Shown piece after piece: positions 45,465-56,859 of a stretch of 64,000 bases of DNA. The stretch covers positions 41,101,238 through 41,165,237 of the forward strand of contig CM070640.1 in assembly GCA_036346255.1 (NCBI GenBank). The letters run 5' to 3'. Numbering within the stretch: position 1 is the first letter of the stretch; each line of letters starts with the position of its first letter. The stretch comes from Ampelocalamus luodianensis (taxonomy: Eukaryota > Streptophyta > Magnoliopsida > Poales > Poaceae). The notes under the pieces were generated by a model that saw only the letters and a list, made by a program, of their open reading frames with translations, had not been told where the DNA came from and ran no database searches. The translations under genes and the position numbers were made by a program.

Positions 45465-46790
45465 GATTTTCCAAATTACTTTTTGGTAGTTCGTTGTTGT
45501 TGAACCAAGGAACTCTAGCGTGTATGCGGATTTCGTTGAGTAGCATCCCCCCAGGGTTAGCTTCCAGGTAATTTCGTCTGGGATATTTGGATCCAAAAGG
45601 ATTTGGTTTATTCTAGCCCATAGCTCTAGAAATTGTTGAACATGTTGGGGCGTCAATCCCCCAAGAATATTGAACGTGTCAAGTTCTTCCATCTGGAGAC
45701 TTGGAAAACTTGGAAAATCTTCAGGGCCTGGTCTTTGGGAGCGGTACTGTGTAGCCATGTGGATGATGAAAACTTTGCTTTCTTTTCTTCGTCGAGAGTG
45801 ATCACTGTGGGTGCTACGAAGAGACGACAGTAAGCGTCGTCACACGATATTTCCATTCCTACTCAAGGTTTCTACTAGTTTTCCACTCTTGCCAGAGCCA
45901 ACGAAGTCTAAGGGCCGAAGTGAACTTTTGGAGGTTGAGGACACCGAGGCCCCCGAGGTGGTTTGGGCGACAAACCTTTTCCTAGCTGACTTAGCATTTC
46001 CCTCTCGAGATATCTTCTTGGTCGGTCCAATTCCCAAAACTTTGAAGCAATTGGGTTGTTGTGGTGACTTCACCCTCTTCTGGGGAGATGAAAATTGCCG
46101 CATCGTTTGTGTACAAGGATGTCCTGAGCCTGGCGAAGCAGTCATGGGGGCGTTCGAGGTGACCCAGCTCTGTTACCATCTCTAGCAATCGTTGGATGGG
46201 GTCGATGGCCAAAATGAAGAGGAAGGGGGAAAGCGGGTCTACTTGTCGTAGGCCCCTTCCATGGTTGATGAAATTACTAGAAACGCCATTGAGAAGCACT
46301 ATGGAGGAAGCGGATGCTAGGAGGGCCATGAGCCAATCTCTCCATCTGTATAGGAGACCCCTTCTTTGAAGTAGGTCAAACAGGTAGTCCCATCGAAGTT
46401 TTGGATCTATGAAGTCTTCTTAGCAAGTTTTGTACATATAAGTAGTCATCTTGGATGCTTCTTGTTTTAACGAAAGCGCTCTGATTTTGTGAGACCAGGT
46501 TGTTTAGGTGTAGTGCCAGTTGCAGTGCCAGCGTCTTTGAGATCCATTTTTCGAGTCCGTACATAAGGTTGATTGGGTTGTAGTCTTGCACCCTATCTAG
46601 ACCGTCCTTTTTCGGAATCGGATAATCCTTGCAGTGTTAATGAGGCGAAGGTTCAACATGCGGAGGCTGTGGAAGCTACGAAAAACCACCATAACATCTG
46701 CTTTAATAATAGGCCAGCAAAATTTAAGCTGGTCTACTCTTGACTATTGAGTGTGTCAATATATACAAAAATGGCGCGGGACGGACATAA
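45465..46790 (-). mobile_element. LINE fragment: reverse-transcriptase part, right of the gypsy-type insertion
   Basis: Minus-strand pieces between about 46591 and 45991 match plant LINE reverse transcriptase: KWISKTLALQLALHLNNLVS followed by QNQSAFVKTRSIQDDYLYVQ, then GLRQVDPLSPFLFIL (G of RQGDP replaced by V), and YTNDAAIF at the YADD site. The active-site change and frame breaks show it is inactive. The left edge at 45465 abuts the LTR exactly, with sequence that encodes VIWKI, the middle of the zf-RVT domain. The 5' end is lost. Confidence 0.75.
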
Positions 46791-47289
46791 GTGCACTCCT
46801 AGTAGTTTGATTCTGAACCTTGCTACTAGAAGAGAGAGAAGTGTTAGAGAGGATTTTAGTATCAAACACTCTAATAATTTGTTCCTTTAGTTTGTTACTA
46901 AAAGTTATTAGTATACATGTCAATATAGTAAGAAAAGGAAAACCATTGGTTCGTACAGATCTTGCAGCAGAGATGAATCGATTGCTTGCCCCCGGCCGGC
47001 CGTACAGTCAAGATTCAGTCAGACAGGAGAGCTGAAAGGCCATTTAAGAGGGTAAATATTCTCAGAAGAAAAGTTGCACGCCTCGCAGGATTTCACCTCA
47101 CATTTCACCCATTTGAGTACGCAAAGCGTCGATGATACAACGGAGTAAAAGTTTGCCCCAGGTCAGAGTGGTAAATATGCATGCGTGGTTGTGCTGTTGC
47201 ATGCACGAGTCAGTTACTACACATTCAATGTGCAGCGTTAGCAGGTTCCTCCCACACTTAATTCGATTCAAAAGTAGTAAGTTGTCTAT
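46791..47289. other. Intergenic sequence
   Basis: No gene seen. It contains the second copy of the 27-bp repeat (47037-47063). The frames present are short and lack domains. Confidence 0.4.
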
Positions 47290-47722
47290 ACTGTTTTTTT
47301 CTTTTACGGAATTCAGTGATTCCATTAAACCAAGAGTACAACTAAATCGCTGACACTAAGTTCAGTACAAAGTCAGGGGCCCAAAGATAAGCAATGAGGG
47401 ATCACCATATATGAGGGATCACCATATACAAGATTTCTACCATACGCATCTAATGCGTGCGCCACCTGATTACAGTTTCTAGGACAGAAATCAATCTGAT
47501 AACTAATAAAGTTCAGGGCTAGAAACTGCTTAATCTCCAAAAACAAAAATCCATTGACAGAAAGGTTAAAAGCTTCTCCTTCTAACTCCTGCTTCAGAAT
47601 AAGATAATCAGCCTCAATTGTGATTTGTCCCATTCCAAGATCCAGGGCAGGGGCAGCTTCAAGGCCCTTCAAACACTCTACAGTTTCAGGGTAGTCTATC
47701 CAGTTTAGGTAGCAGTAAAGTG
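47290..47722 (-). mobile_element. LINE 3' fragment with RNase H-like domain
   Basis: The minus-strand frame from about 47710 to 47373 reads as the C-terminal RNase H-like domain (RVT_3 type) of plant LINEs: ECLKGLEAAPALDLGMGQIT, IEADYLILKQELEG, PRNCNQVAHALDAYGRN. The domain's Asp/Glu positions are partly visible. A 3' end with an A-rich tail (AAAAGAAAAAAA on the minus strand) falls near 47290. A 310-bp MITE with target duplication AGTAAAGTG cuts it at 47722. Confidence 0.6.
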
Positions 47723-48032
47723 CTATTTTATGGTACAATCAACTTAATACATTTGTCTATTTTTTAATTCAATAATTCAGATTAGTTAAGTTTTATTTAT
47801 CATACATATGATAGTATGAGTAGTCTAAAGATGGTAGAATTGTAATAACCTATATGGGGATCACATAACACAAGAGCAATACTTTTAACCCTAGTTGAAA
47901 GTGCCTATAATACCCTCACAAAAATTATAAATACAAAGAAAAGTCTATTACACCCTTAACAAATCAACGATCAAATTTGATTTATAATACCACCGTAAAC
48001 TATTAGTAGAATATACCGTAAAATTTCTCAAT
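47723..48032. mobile_element. 310-bp MITE, copy 2
   Basis: A perfect 9-bp target duplication AGTAAAGTG is at 47714-47722 and 48033-48041. The ends are inverted (TTTTATGGTA on the left, TACCGTAAAATTTCTCAAT on the right). It aligns throughout with the copy at 8717-9026 and has the same length. Non-coding. Confidence 0.75.
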
Positions 48033-48315
48033 AGTAAAGTGTAAAACTTCAACTCATTGGAGCCACACGCTTCTAGTTCAAAAGTGCACAATCCTTTATT
48101 GGAGTGCGATCAAAATGCGATGTGATTTATGGCACAAACTTTGATCTAGTAAGTTATTTTAAGAGGAGATTCACAATATACCACTAAATAACTAGTAGTA
48201 TATTGTAAAGATCTAAAATTTTCAATGTCATATAGCAAATTACCCCTTATTTTAATTACTCCCTCCATTGACTAATGCATGGTGTTTTAGGAGTAGCAGC
48301 CTTCAACACGTAACT

Positions 48316-48947
48316 AGAGGTGGCCAAATGAGCGGCACGACACGGGCCATCTAAGCATAACCCGTTTAGGCATGGATTTGTTTGGCCCATTACTTAGCTG
48401 GGCCATGTCGAGCTAGCCTATGGGCTGAGGCGTCGACCTAAGCATGACCCGATAGCCTCACGGGCTATGTCGGGCCGACCCGGGCACGATTTGCTCGTCA
48501 GGCTGGTGTTGGCCCATTTAGCCTATCTGGATTGAATTTTTGGGGGAAAAAAGTAAAAACAAACCATGAAAAAATCAAAAAAATATAAAATAAAAGTATA
48601 TAACCTTATGAAATGAACTATATAAAATTCAAAAACCATAAAATAAAATCACATAAATTAAGAAATGAACCGTATAGAATTCAAATAAATACAAAATAGA
48701 ATCAAATAAATATTAAAATGAACGGGCTTAACAGGACATGTCGGGCTGAGCCGTGTCGTGCTAGGGCCGGTACTATGCATGCCAGCCAGCTGGCCGAGGT
48801 GGCGACCCAAGCACAACATGGTGTGTCGAGTTAGGCTGAGCCGGCATGGCCCGTTTAGGTGGTGGGCCGTGTTGTGCTTAGGCCAGGACAATAGTACCAT
48901 AATTTGGACCGTCCCGGCTCATACGACCCATTTGGCTTGTACCTTTT
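48316..48947. mobile_element. hAT-like non-autonomous element
   Basis: The left end AGAGGTGGCCAAATGAGC and right end (reverse complement AAAGGTACAAGCCAAATGGG) are imperfect inverted termini of the kind seen in plant hAT elements. Subterminal regions are rich in CGGGCC, GGCACGAC and GTCGTGC words in both orientations. The middle (48540-48720) is AT-rich with two AAATAAAAT-like segments. No transposase. No 8-bp target duplication could be confirmed. Confidence 0.5.
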
Positions 48948-49028
48948 CAAAGTATAGGCAGAATCTTATAAAAATTGAAACTTTTTCAAAGTATTTTGCA
49001 CAACAAACTTATTGGGGTATCATTTGCC

Positions 49029-49610
49029 TAAAATTTTGGCCTAAATGACACTATTTCGGATGTAATAACAAGAGTGGCTCTCCTCGCACAGCATTTGTAA
49101 ATTTGGCACCTCGTCCGCACGGCCACCGTGTGGATGAGCTTACGAGCCGACACATGCGCAATACCGCACGACCACCGTGCGGATGAGCCTTGTCCGCACC
49201 GCCATAGTGTGGGTGAGCCTCACGAGCCGACAAGTGCGCCATGTGCGCAATGCTGCACAGCCATTGTGCGAACGAGCCTATAAAAAATCCGGGCGGTGAG
49301 TCTCATCCGCACGGTGGCCGTACGGCATTGCGTACGTATCGGCTTGTGAGGCTCGTCCGCACGATAGTGGTGTGGACGAGGCTCATCCGCACGGTGACCG
49401 TGCGGCATTGCGCACGTGTCGGCTCATGAGACTCGTCCGCACGATGACGGTGCGGACGAGGCTCATCCGCACGGTGGCCGTGCGGCATTGAGCATGTATC
49501 GGCTCGTGAAGCTCGTTCACACGGACGATGTGCCAAATTTACAAATGCCGCACAAGGAGAGCCACTCCTGCATTTACGTCTCGAAACAATGCCATATAGG
49601 TCTCCAACGC
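49029..49610. mobile_element. 582-bp foldback element with GC palindrome core, related to 31312-31749
   Basis: The flanks TCATTTGCC (49020-49028) and TCATTTGCA (49611-49619) form a 9-bp target duplication with one mismatch. The arms are inverted over about 90-100 bp, best matched in GAGTGGCTCTCCT and CATTTGTAAATTTGGCAC. The core has several units built on CTCATCCGCACGGTGGCCG, TGCGGCATTGCGCACG and CGGCTCGTGAGGCTCGTC. The terminal stretch TTTGGCC...TTTCG...GTGGC parallels that of the 31312-31749 element. Confidence 0.7.
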
Positions 49611-49699
49611 TCATTTGCATATGGCGTACCTAGATTGCTTCATGCATATATTAGTGGTGAAAATCTGACTAGCGTCGTAAATTCATCAACCGAGGGAGT

Positions 49700-50063
49700 T
49701 TTTTTTCAAGGCAATATGGCCCGAAGGGACTAGAGCTCTGTTATTAATGGGTGAACAGTATACAAGTTGGTACATCTACCACCGTTTTACAAGAACCCTG
49801 GAAAATACCAAAAATAAAAGAAGATCTGTGGATTCTTCTAGACGAAGGAGCCTCGTCGAAGAAGACGATGATTAACTTGAGGATTCCTTGACGCCGGATA
49901 TGGTTGGTGTGTGGCGTCGACGACTGAGCACCCGCTGGGCAGCCACCAACAAACACATCCGGCCCCGCCTGGCGGCCACCATCGGATCTGAGGGCTTCCG
50001 CCTCCGATTAGGAGGCTGAAGGATAGGCACAACTGGGGTTGAAACTTCGTCGGCAAAAGTGAC
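49700..50063 (-). mobile_element. Short LINE-type retroposon with 16-bp target duplication
   Basis: A perfect 16-bp duplication CATCAACCGAGGGAGT lies at 49684-49699 and 50064-50079. On the minus strand the insert ends in a poly(A) tail (T run at 49699-49706 on plus). A GC-rich 5' half encodes a short frame (VTFADEVSTPVVPILQ onward). This fits a 5'-truncated LINE or a LINE-mobilised transcript, and the source gene was not recognised. Confidence 0.8.
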
Positions 50064-50079
50064 CATCAACCGAGGGAGT

Positions 50080-51069
50080 CAAGAAGCTTTTGCTTGATAC
50101 ATAGTCTCACATATAATGATTTACGTACTACCAATATCTAGAAATCTTTGCGAGCTCAGACGATTAATGATAGCCGGGCAATGTGCTCGGCATGTTTCAC
50201 GGGCACATTAAGATATAGTTTTTTCTTTTCTTTTCTTTTCTGATAGTGAGATACTCCACGAAGCAATATATGCATCTCCAGTATCATGCACAATGATTAA
50301 AGCGTTCTTGCAAAACGCAAATGCGAAATGGAGAAGTCGCAGTTAAGCCATTTTGATGTCCCTTCCCATGCATGCACGGACCAGTAACTTGGTCGATCTG
50401 GCCTCACGAGTTTGTGCGCATCTTTGACCGTTGGGACCACATCGGACGGCCCCGGTGTGTGGCACCTGAACGATGGATGAACTACTGCTCCTCGAGCAGT
50501 TTTCGCGGGAAGCGCCTCTTCTTTTCTCGGTTTCTATGGCGTGTCCTCATTTAGTCCAATCCATTGATCATTGACTCTCTAAGTATAAATACTCATATGT
50601 TTCAACCAAGTCTTGTGCTTACGTGCTTTTTTTTATGTCCGTGATTTTTTCCATCCGGTCCACATTAAAGAAGAAAAAATACTCTACCTCGTGATGCGTC
50701 CACGGGAGCCAGCGCTCGAATCGTGACAAACTGAGAGTCTTTAGCTCCACTCTGCCAACTGAACCCTAACTCAGTCCTCATAGACCCCGTGAGACACCCA
50801 TGCTGAGGCCAAGCCGCCTCAAACACAGGTGGGCTAGGCAGGCGACGTTGCACCAAGCCAGCCGAGCAAGGCTCGCTCCTCCTTGCGTGCTAAGTTAACT
50901 AGTAAGTACTACCAAGTAAATGATTTAATCTCGAGGGGTACATGCGATAACCAAAACTCACGGACACTTGCCTCCAATGCCTTCCTTTTTCATCTCTACC
51001 CCGCCAGCCGCCTCCCTGACGACGTCTAGCCCCACGTCGTCTTCATACTCCTCGGTGGCCGCATGACCC
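50080..51069. other. Intergenic sequence
   Basis: No supported gene or element. Frames between 50372 and 50856 are short and lack domains. A run of Gs (about 51227-51236) lies just inside the neighbouring LTR. Confidence 0.4.
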
Positions 51070-54000
51070 TGTTAACATAATTGATATCGTCTGAAGATAG
51101 ATCGCATAAAGATTGGAAACCTCACGACGCAGGAAAGATACTGAAGTTGGTTGTATTCAGATAACGGTTCAATCTTCAGTTAACATTCAAACTGTACAGA
51201 GTCTTATATCGGTACTGTAGATCGTAAGGGGGGGGGCAAAGTCTGTTATCTCTGTTTATTCAGACATTGATCCCTGATTTGATTGTAACCGAACTAATAT
51301 ATCTCTTGTAATCTTGTAAACCAACCTGGAGTATAAATACATCATGAAATAAAATGAGTTCATTGCGGCAAACACAAACTTTTACATGGTATCAGAGCAT
51401 CGTCCTAATCAACCACAATGTCCATCTCGAACAATATTGCTTCCACATCCTCATCCATGACTTCGGTAGCGACATGGATTCATTCAACGCCGTCGTTCAA
51501 CCAGTTCATCACGGTGCGTCTCAATCGAGACAATTTTCTTCTGTGGAAAGCACAGATCGTGCCTTACCTACGAAGCCAGCAGTTCCTGGGCTATGTTGAA
51601 GGATCTGTGAAGACACCACCGCTTCTAGTTGCCGAAAGTACTGAAATCGAGCACGCCAAATTCCCAATCCTGAGTATACCTTATGGTTTCAACAGGATCA
51701 ACTGGTATTGAGCACGCTTCTTTCCTCTCTGACCGAAGAGATCCTTGGTCATGTCCTTTTCATGACCACATCGGCCGAGGTTTGGGCAGCATTAGAGCGC
51801 ATGTTTGCCTCTCGCTCACATGCTCGACTGATGCAGATAAGGTTCTAGCTTGCTAATTTGCGCAAAAGGGATCTTATAGCCTTCGAGTACTTTCACAAGA
51901 TGAAGAATTTGGCAGACATGATGGCTTCTATTGGCCACCCACTTCCTACATCTTGGTTGGACTTGGAGATGATTACAACTCCTTCGTCACTTCCATGACA
52001 ACCCGATCAGATGAGGTAACACTAACTGATCTTTATGCTCATCTTGTCAGCTATGAGGTTCGAAAGGAGCATCAGAACACAGATGTTCAGATCGTGTCAC
52101 CTGCCAATAATGCAACCCGAGGAGGTCACAATGGTGGCCGTGGTCATCTTGTTAGCTATGAGGTTCGAAAGGAGCATCAGAACACAGATGTTCAGATCGT
52201 GTCATCTGCCAATAATGCAACCCGAGGAGGTTGCAATGGTGGGCGTGGTCGAGGTCGTGGCAGAGGCTATGGCAATGGCTACAATGGTGGAAATCGACCC
52301 TCATCAAACAATGGGGAAAATCGATCCAACAACAACAATTCTGGAAGACCAACATGTCAAGTTTGTGGCAAGCTTGGCCATGATGCGCTTCGTTGTTGCC
52401 AATGCTTTGATCACTCATATCAGGCTGAGGATCAACAGCAAGTAGCAGCAACAGCTTCTACGGGAACATATCAAGTTGACTCAAATTGGTATGTGTGACA
52501 GTGGTGCAATTGACCATATTACCAGTGAATTAGACAGGTTATCAGTACAAGATTCCTACAAAGGAGGAGATCATATTCAAGATGCAAATGGACCCACATA
52601 GGTCAATCTACTGTTTATGGTCATGGTCATACTCCTCTTTATCTCAACAACATCCTTCATGTTCCTAAAATACAAAAGAATCTTCTCTTTGTTCACAAAA
52701 TTGCACTTGATAATGATGCATTTTTTTAATTTCACCCAAACTACTTTTGTATCAAGGATCAGGCCACAAAGAGGGTACTTCTTCACGACTGTTGTGAGCA
52801 GGGGCTCTACTCCTTGGCTCCACCAGTTGTCGATCCAGTCGTCAGCATCATCAGTCCCTTGCAAGCACTAAGCTTACACCAGAGCAGTGGCACGGTGACT
52901 CGATCATCCAACGTCATCCGTAGTTCAAGCTATCATAGGTTCAAATAGTTTAGGGTGTGAGTCAAATAAAACCAGCATTGTGTGCGATGCTTGCCAACAA
53001 TCCAAAATCCACTAGTCATCGTATAACTCTTCTAGTAGTGTGTCTACTATTCCCTTGAATTGATTCACACTGATGTTTGGGGTCCTGCACCAAAATCAGT
53101 AAGTGGATTCAAGTACTATGTTAGTTTCATTGATGATAATAGCAAGCTTTTGTGGATCTTTCTTCTAAAACACAAATATGATATTGAAGTTGTTTTCTAT
53201 TAGTTCCAAAAGCATGTTGAACTTCTTGTTGTCTGAAAGATACAAGCACTTTAGTTAGACTGGGGTGGCGAGTATCAGAGACTCAACAAGTATTTTCGGT
53301 CGACAATAATTGTCCATTGTGTTTCTTGTCGCCATACACATTAGCAGAATGGAACTGCAGAGAGGAAGCACAAACATATAGTAGAAATGGGTCTTGCCTT
53401 GCTAGCCCAATCATCTATGACAGTTCGCTTCTGGGATAAAGCTTTCCTTACTACTACTTATCTCATAAATCGTTTACCAAGTCAAGTCATTAACAATTCC
53501 AATCCTTTGACTCGTCTTCTTAACACCAACCCTGACTACTCCATCCTAAAGATCTTCGGGTGTGCGTGTTGGCCTAATCTTAGGCCATACAATTCTAGAA
53601 AACTATCTTTTCGGTCTAAGCAATGTGTTTTCTTAGGCTACAACACGATGCACAAAGGCTATAAGTGCCTTGATCGCTCGACAAGTTGGGTTTACATCTC
53701 ACGTGATATATTCTTTGATGAGAGTCTATTTCCCTTCGCTACTCAGCCTAAAAATATTGTTCCTGATCCGAAAAGTGCATCTCTGAATTCCTTGTCCACA
53801 TTACCGCCAGTCATTCTTCCTTCAGCTCCTGTATCAACCAATGCACCATTAACAATATTTGATCTCTGTGTGGAAGACAATAATCCTATTTTTGCAGCTA
53901 ATTCTTCTGCTACATATGTGGCGTCTCAGCCTTTAGGACTTGATCATGCAACAGAACAACAGCAGCTGCAGCTGCGGATGAGAACTTGACTTCAGAACAA

Positions 54001-54089
54001 TATCACCCCGCCGAAAAGTTTACATTGATGGTACAATGTGCTATCCTCTACATCGTCATGCTTTTGGTGCTAAGTTTGTAGAACCCACT
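51070..54089 (+). mobile_element. Decayed copia element (5' LTR, gag, integrase remnant)
   Basis: The 5' LTR 51070-51386 (TGTTAACATAATTG to CTTTTACA) is followed at once by primer-binding site TGGTATCAGAGCATCG. The gag starts at 51418 with copia UBN2 features (FNQFITVRLNRDNFLLWKAQ), is frameshifted near 51700, and resumes to a zinc knuckle CQVCGKLGHDALRC before a stop at 52498. Protease is barely recognisable. Integrase pieces follow from about 53040 (HTDVWGPAPKSVSGFKYY; FGCACWPNLRPYNSRKLSFR; CVFLGYNTMHKGYKCLDRST) with internal stops. Reverse transcriptase, RNase H and the 3' LTR are missing. The body stops at 54089, where an unrelated LTR begins. Confidence 0.85.
52040..52249 (+). repeat. 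In-frame 105-bp tandem duplication in the copia gag
   Basis: Two 35-codon units (52040-52144, 52145-52249) each encode LVSYEVRKEHQNTDVQIV followed by a Gly/Arg-rich stretch just before the zinc knuckle. They differ by a few substitutions (Pro/Ser, His/Cys). The frame is preserved. Confidence 0.9.
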
Positions 54090-54850
54090 TGTTAGGGCCA
54101 AAAAAATACAATTATGGACCCTCTGTGTATACTGCACTAGTCTAGGATCATGCTTGTGCACATAGTGACAACATCGATGAAATATCATTTCTATATATAA
54201 AGATGACTAATAAATAGACAAATAACAATAATTATCAGAGTAATGACCTTAAGGTCAAAACTTACAATTAATACCTCAGAGGACGAATAGCTCAATTAAG
54301 CTGCAGCGGAAGGTAATAGAATAACTTCAGTGAAGCCCATCCATATGCCCACAGACAATCGGCTGGGGCAGCGCGACCTAGTTCTTCACGATATTTGAAG
54401 TAGGCTTTGTTGACCGACGATTTCTCCACTTTATCTGAATGATTATAGCAAGATTGAGTACACAGCCATACTCAACAAGTTGCATCACAGAATGCAATTT
54501 ATATATGATGGCTTATTACAAAAGAAATGGCTTCTGTGGTTATTTTGCAATAAAACTGTATTTGCAATTAAATACAAATAATAGATTGAAAGCGTAATTC
54601 GAAATAAATAAATAATAATAATTTAACAATTGTTTTCACAAAAACACAAAGCCTAATCAAATTCTTTCATACAGCAATATGAAATAAATCACACAACTGT
54701 CCCTTCCCCATTTGTTTTTATGAAAATCTACTCCTCGTGTGAAATCCCCGAGCATGTCCATGACTGCGGACGTGGCTGTTTGAATAGATTGTTTAACATT
54801 CTGCAGATGTTGTATATTTTACTCACACGATGCAATCAACTGGATCAGAG
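54090..54850 (-). mobile_element. LTR-type fragment homologous to the left-edge LTR
   Basis: The reverse complement aligns with 238-999, sharing CAGTCATGGACATGCTCGGG, TAATAAGCCATCAT, ATTGCAAAATAACC and the ending ACTAGTGCAGTATACACAGA before a CCTAACA terminus. On the plus strand it opens TGTTAGGGCC, directly after the copia remnant. The other end merges into an AT-rich array. No primer-binding site or internal region is present. Confidence 0.65.
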
Positions 54851-55330
54851 CTAAGTACGACTAATTAATTTGGACTAACTAATTACGACTAAAAAAATTA
54901 CATCGAGCTAATTACGACTAATCAACTATGACTAATTAATTTAGACCAAGTAAGTACAAACAAATTAATCATGACTAAATTAATCACGAATAATTAATTA
55001 CGACAAATTAATTACGACTAATATAATTAGAAATAATTAATTTTTTCTAATTAAGTAGGACTAAATCAATCACGATTGGTTAATTATGACTACTTAATTA
55101 TGACTAAATTAGTTATGACTAATTAATTACTATGACCAAATTACGACGAAATTAATTATGAATATTTAATTACCACTAATTAGGGCTAATTAATTACTAC
55201 TAATTAGTTATGACTAAATAATTATGACTAACTAATTACGACTAATTAATTATGTCTATTTACTTAGGACTATTTTATTACTACTAATTAACTACGAGTA
55301 ATTAGTTTCAACTAATTAATTTAGCATTAA
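54851..55330. repeat. Degenerate ACTAATTAATTACG tandem array
   Basis: About 480 bp made almost entirely of variants of (T)ACGACTAATTAATT, with spacing near 11-15 bp. Examples are TACGACTAATTAATT, GACTAACTAATTACG and TATGACTAATTAATTTAG. More than 30 degenerate units are visible. It is directly joined to the LTR-type fragment at 54090-54850. Confidence 0.8.
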
Positions 55331-56812
55331 TTATACAAGTAATAGACATAAAGCATATGACAAAAATTACCTCATCTAGAAGATCTCCGTTGATATCGAA
55401 CTTTCTCTACTAATACGACCGCTAAACACTGCTCTAAATACTCTCAAATCGGCAGAGAAATTTTGACCGATCGTGCTACCTCTTGCTCGCTCAATCCTCT
55501 CTGCCTCTTTATGCCAAGCACTAGGTTTTGAAGTTTTATAGTCGTGCGAAGGAACGAGTTCGGACGACAGCGAAGCGACATGAGGGAATCGAATTCACTC
55601 CCACGGGCGACGCGTCGGTTTTTTTTTGCGCATACGAGGGGCAGTGAGAATTGGGTGGGCCGATGTGACCGATGATGGGACGGGAGGGAATTCCCTCCCA
55701 CAGGCGCACGACGCAAAGGGAATCTGGGGTGTGTCCAAAATCACATCATTTCATTTAAAAATTAAATTTCACATGAAATGACGGACAAGGGGGGGGGGCG
55801 CATGGACTCGTGGACTCGGCTGCGCCGTGCCCCTGGCGCGTGGACGAGGCGACGTGTCGCCCACCGGCGGCTCCGCGATGCCATTTTTTTGCTTTGATTC
55901 GAGAGAGCACTAAATTTGTCATTAAACACGTCAACAATACTATATTAGTCAAAAACTCGAAACAATCCATACCCTCCCTCCCCCTCTCGGGCAACGCAGC
56001 GGCCGTACCGTTTAATTTTGAGGATCCCTTCGCATAATTTGATGTCAAGGAAAAGCAAACACCAGAAACAGCGCTACAATTTCAGCTTGCCCCTGAAACT
56101 TGTCTACATTTGACGTGGCAGTTGTTGGAGGGTGTTCCTGTCATTTGTTTTTTTAATCCAAAACATCACTGCTCGGCACATAATCTTTTTAATCTCAAGC
56201 TGCACTGCTACAGTACACACATGCATGTATATATGTAGTCTGATCAGGGGGTTTCAATTTAATTTGTAGCCATCGAAATTTCCTGCATGTTTGACAGAGA
56301 GTTTGGGCACCAGCCGTGTACATGCCTGATATCTTTTCAGTTTATATTAAGTGTGAACAATAACAGCATGAACTGTTCCTGACTTACAAGCAGCAGTAGC
56401 AGTAAGTGGCAACTCCACTCCCCCACCAAACTATGGCCAAAATCAGAACCAACCATTTATGTCTGAATTGAACATAACCCATACCCATACATACACTACA
56501 AACCCAATGTCAGACAAACCTGCCTCACACGCAAAAAAAAATCAAAATAATAATAATAAATATATGAAGCCGACATCACCTAGAACACAAATCCTACTGT
56601 TTTTTCTCACCTGAAACCGGACCAAAAACAAACATTTCAAACCAAATAATAATACAAATCTGAAGTCCGAACCAATCACAGAGAGGGCGAAAAAAAACCC
56701 TGAAAAAGGAGCAACAAAAGCAGGAGGGAAAGGAAGAAAGGCTGCAGGTGTTGTAGCGTCCATGTTTCCCTGTCTTCCCTCCCCTTCTTCTGAACCTTCT
56801 CCTCTCCTCTCC
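55331..56812. other. Intergenic sequence upstream of the EDR2-like gene
   Basis: No gene seen. A GC-rich patch with an inverted pair (GAATTCACTCCCACGGGCG near 55587; GGAATTCCCTCCCACAGGCG near 55686) lies beside a poly-T and a poly-G run (near 55618 and 55790). The stretch from about 56040 on is the distal promoter of the next gene. Confidence 0.4.
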
Positions 56813-56845
56813 TCTCCACGTGGAGACAGACGGTATAAGTATATA
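56813..56845 (+). promoter_or_regulatory. G-box palindrome and TATA box of the EDR2-like gene
   Basis: A perfect 14-bp palindrome TCTCCACGTGGAGA (56813-56826) contains a CACGTG G-box. TATAAGTATATA begins eight bases downstream at 56834. CT-rich DNA lies just upstream. G-boxes bind bZIP and bHLH factors, linking such promoters to light or ABA responses, though which applies here is unknown. Confidence 0.6.
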
Positions 56846-56859
56846 CATACGCGCACGCG

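Noticed and set aside
45811..46185. Plus-strand frame opposite the LINE reverse transcriptase
   Set aside because: It is the antisense of a clear minus-strand LINE remnant.
49051..49733. His/Arg-rich frames in the 49 kb foldback element
   Set aside because: They are products of the GC-rich tandem units and are open in several frames on both strands.
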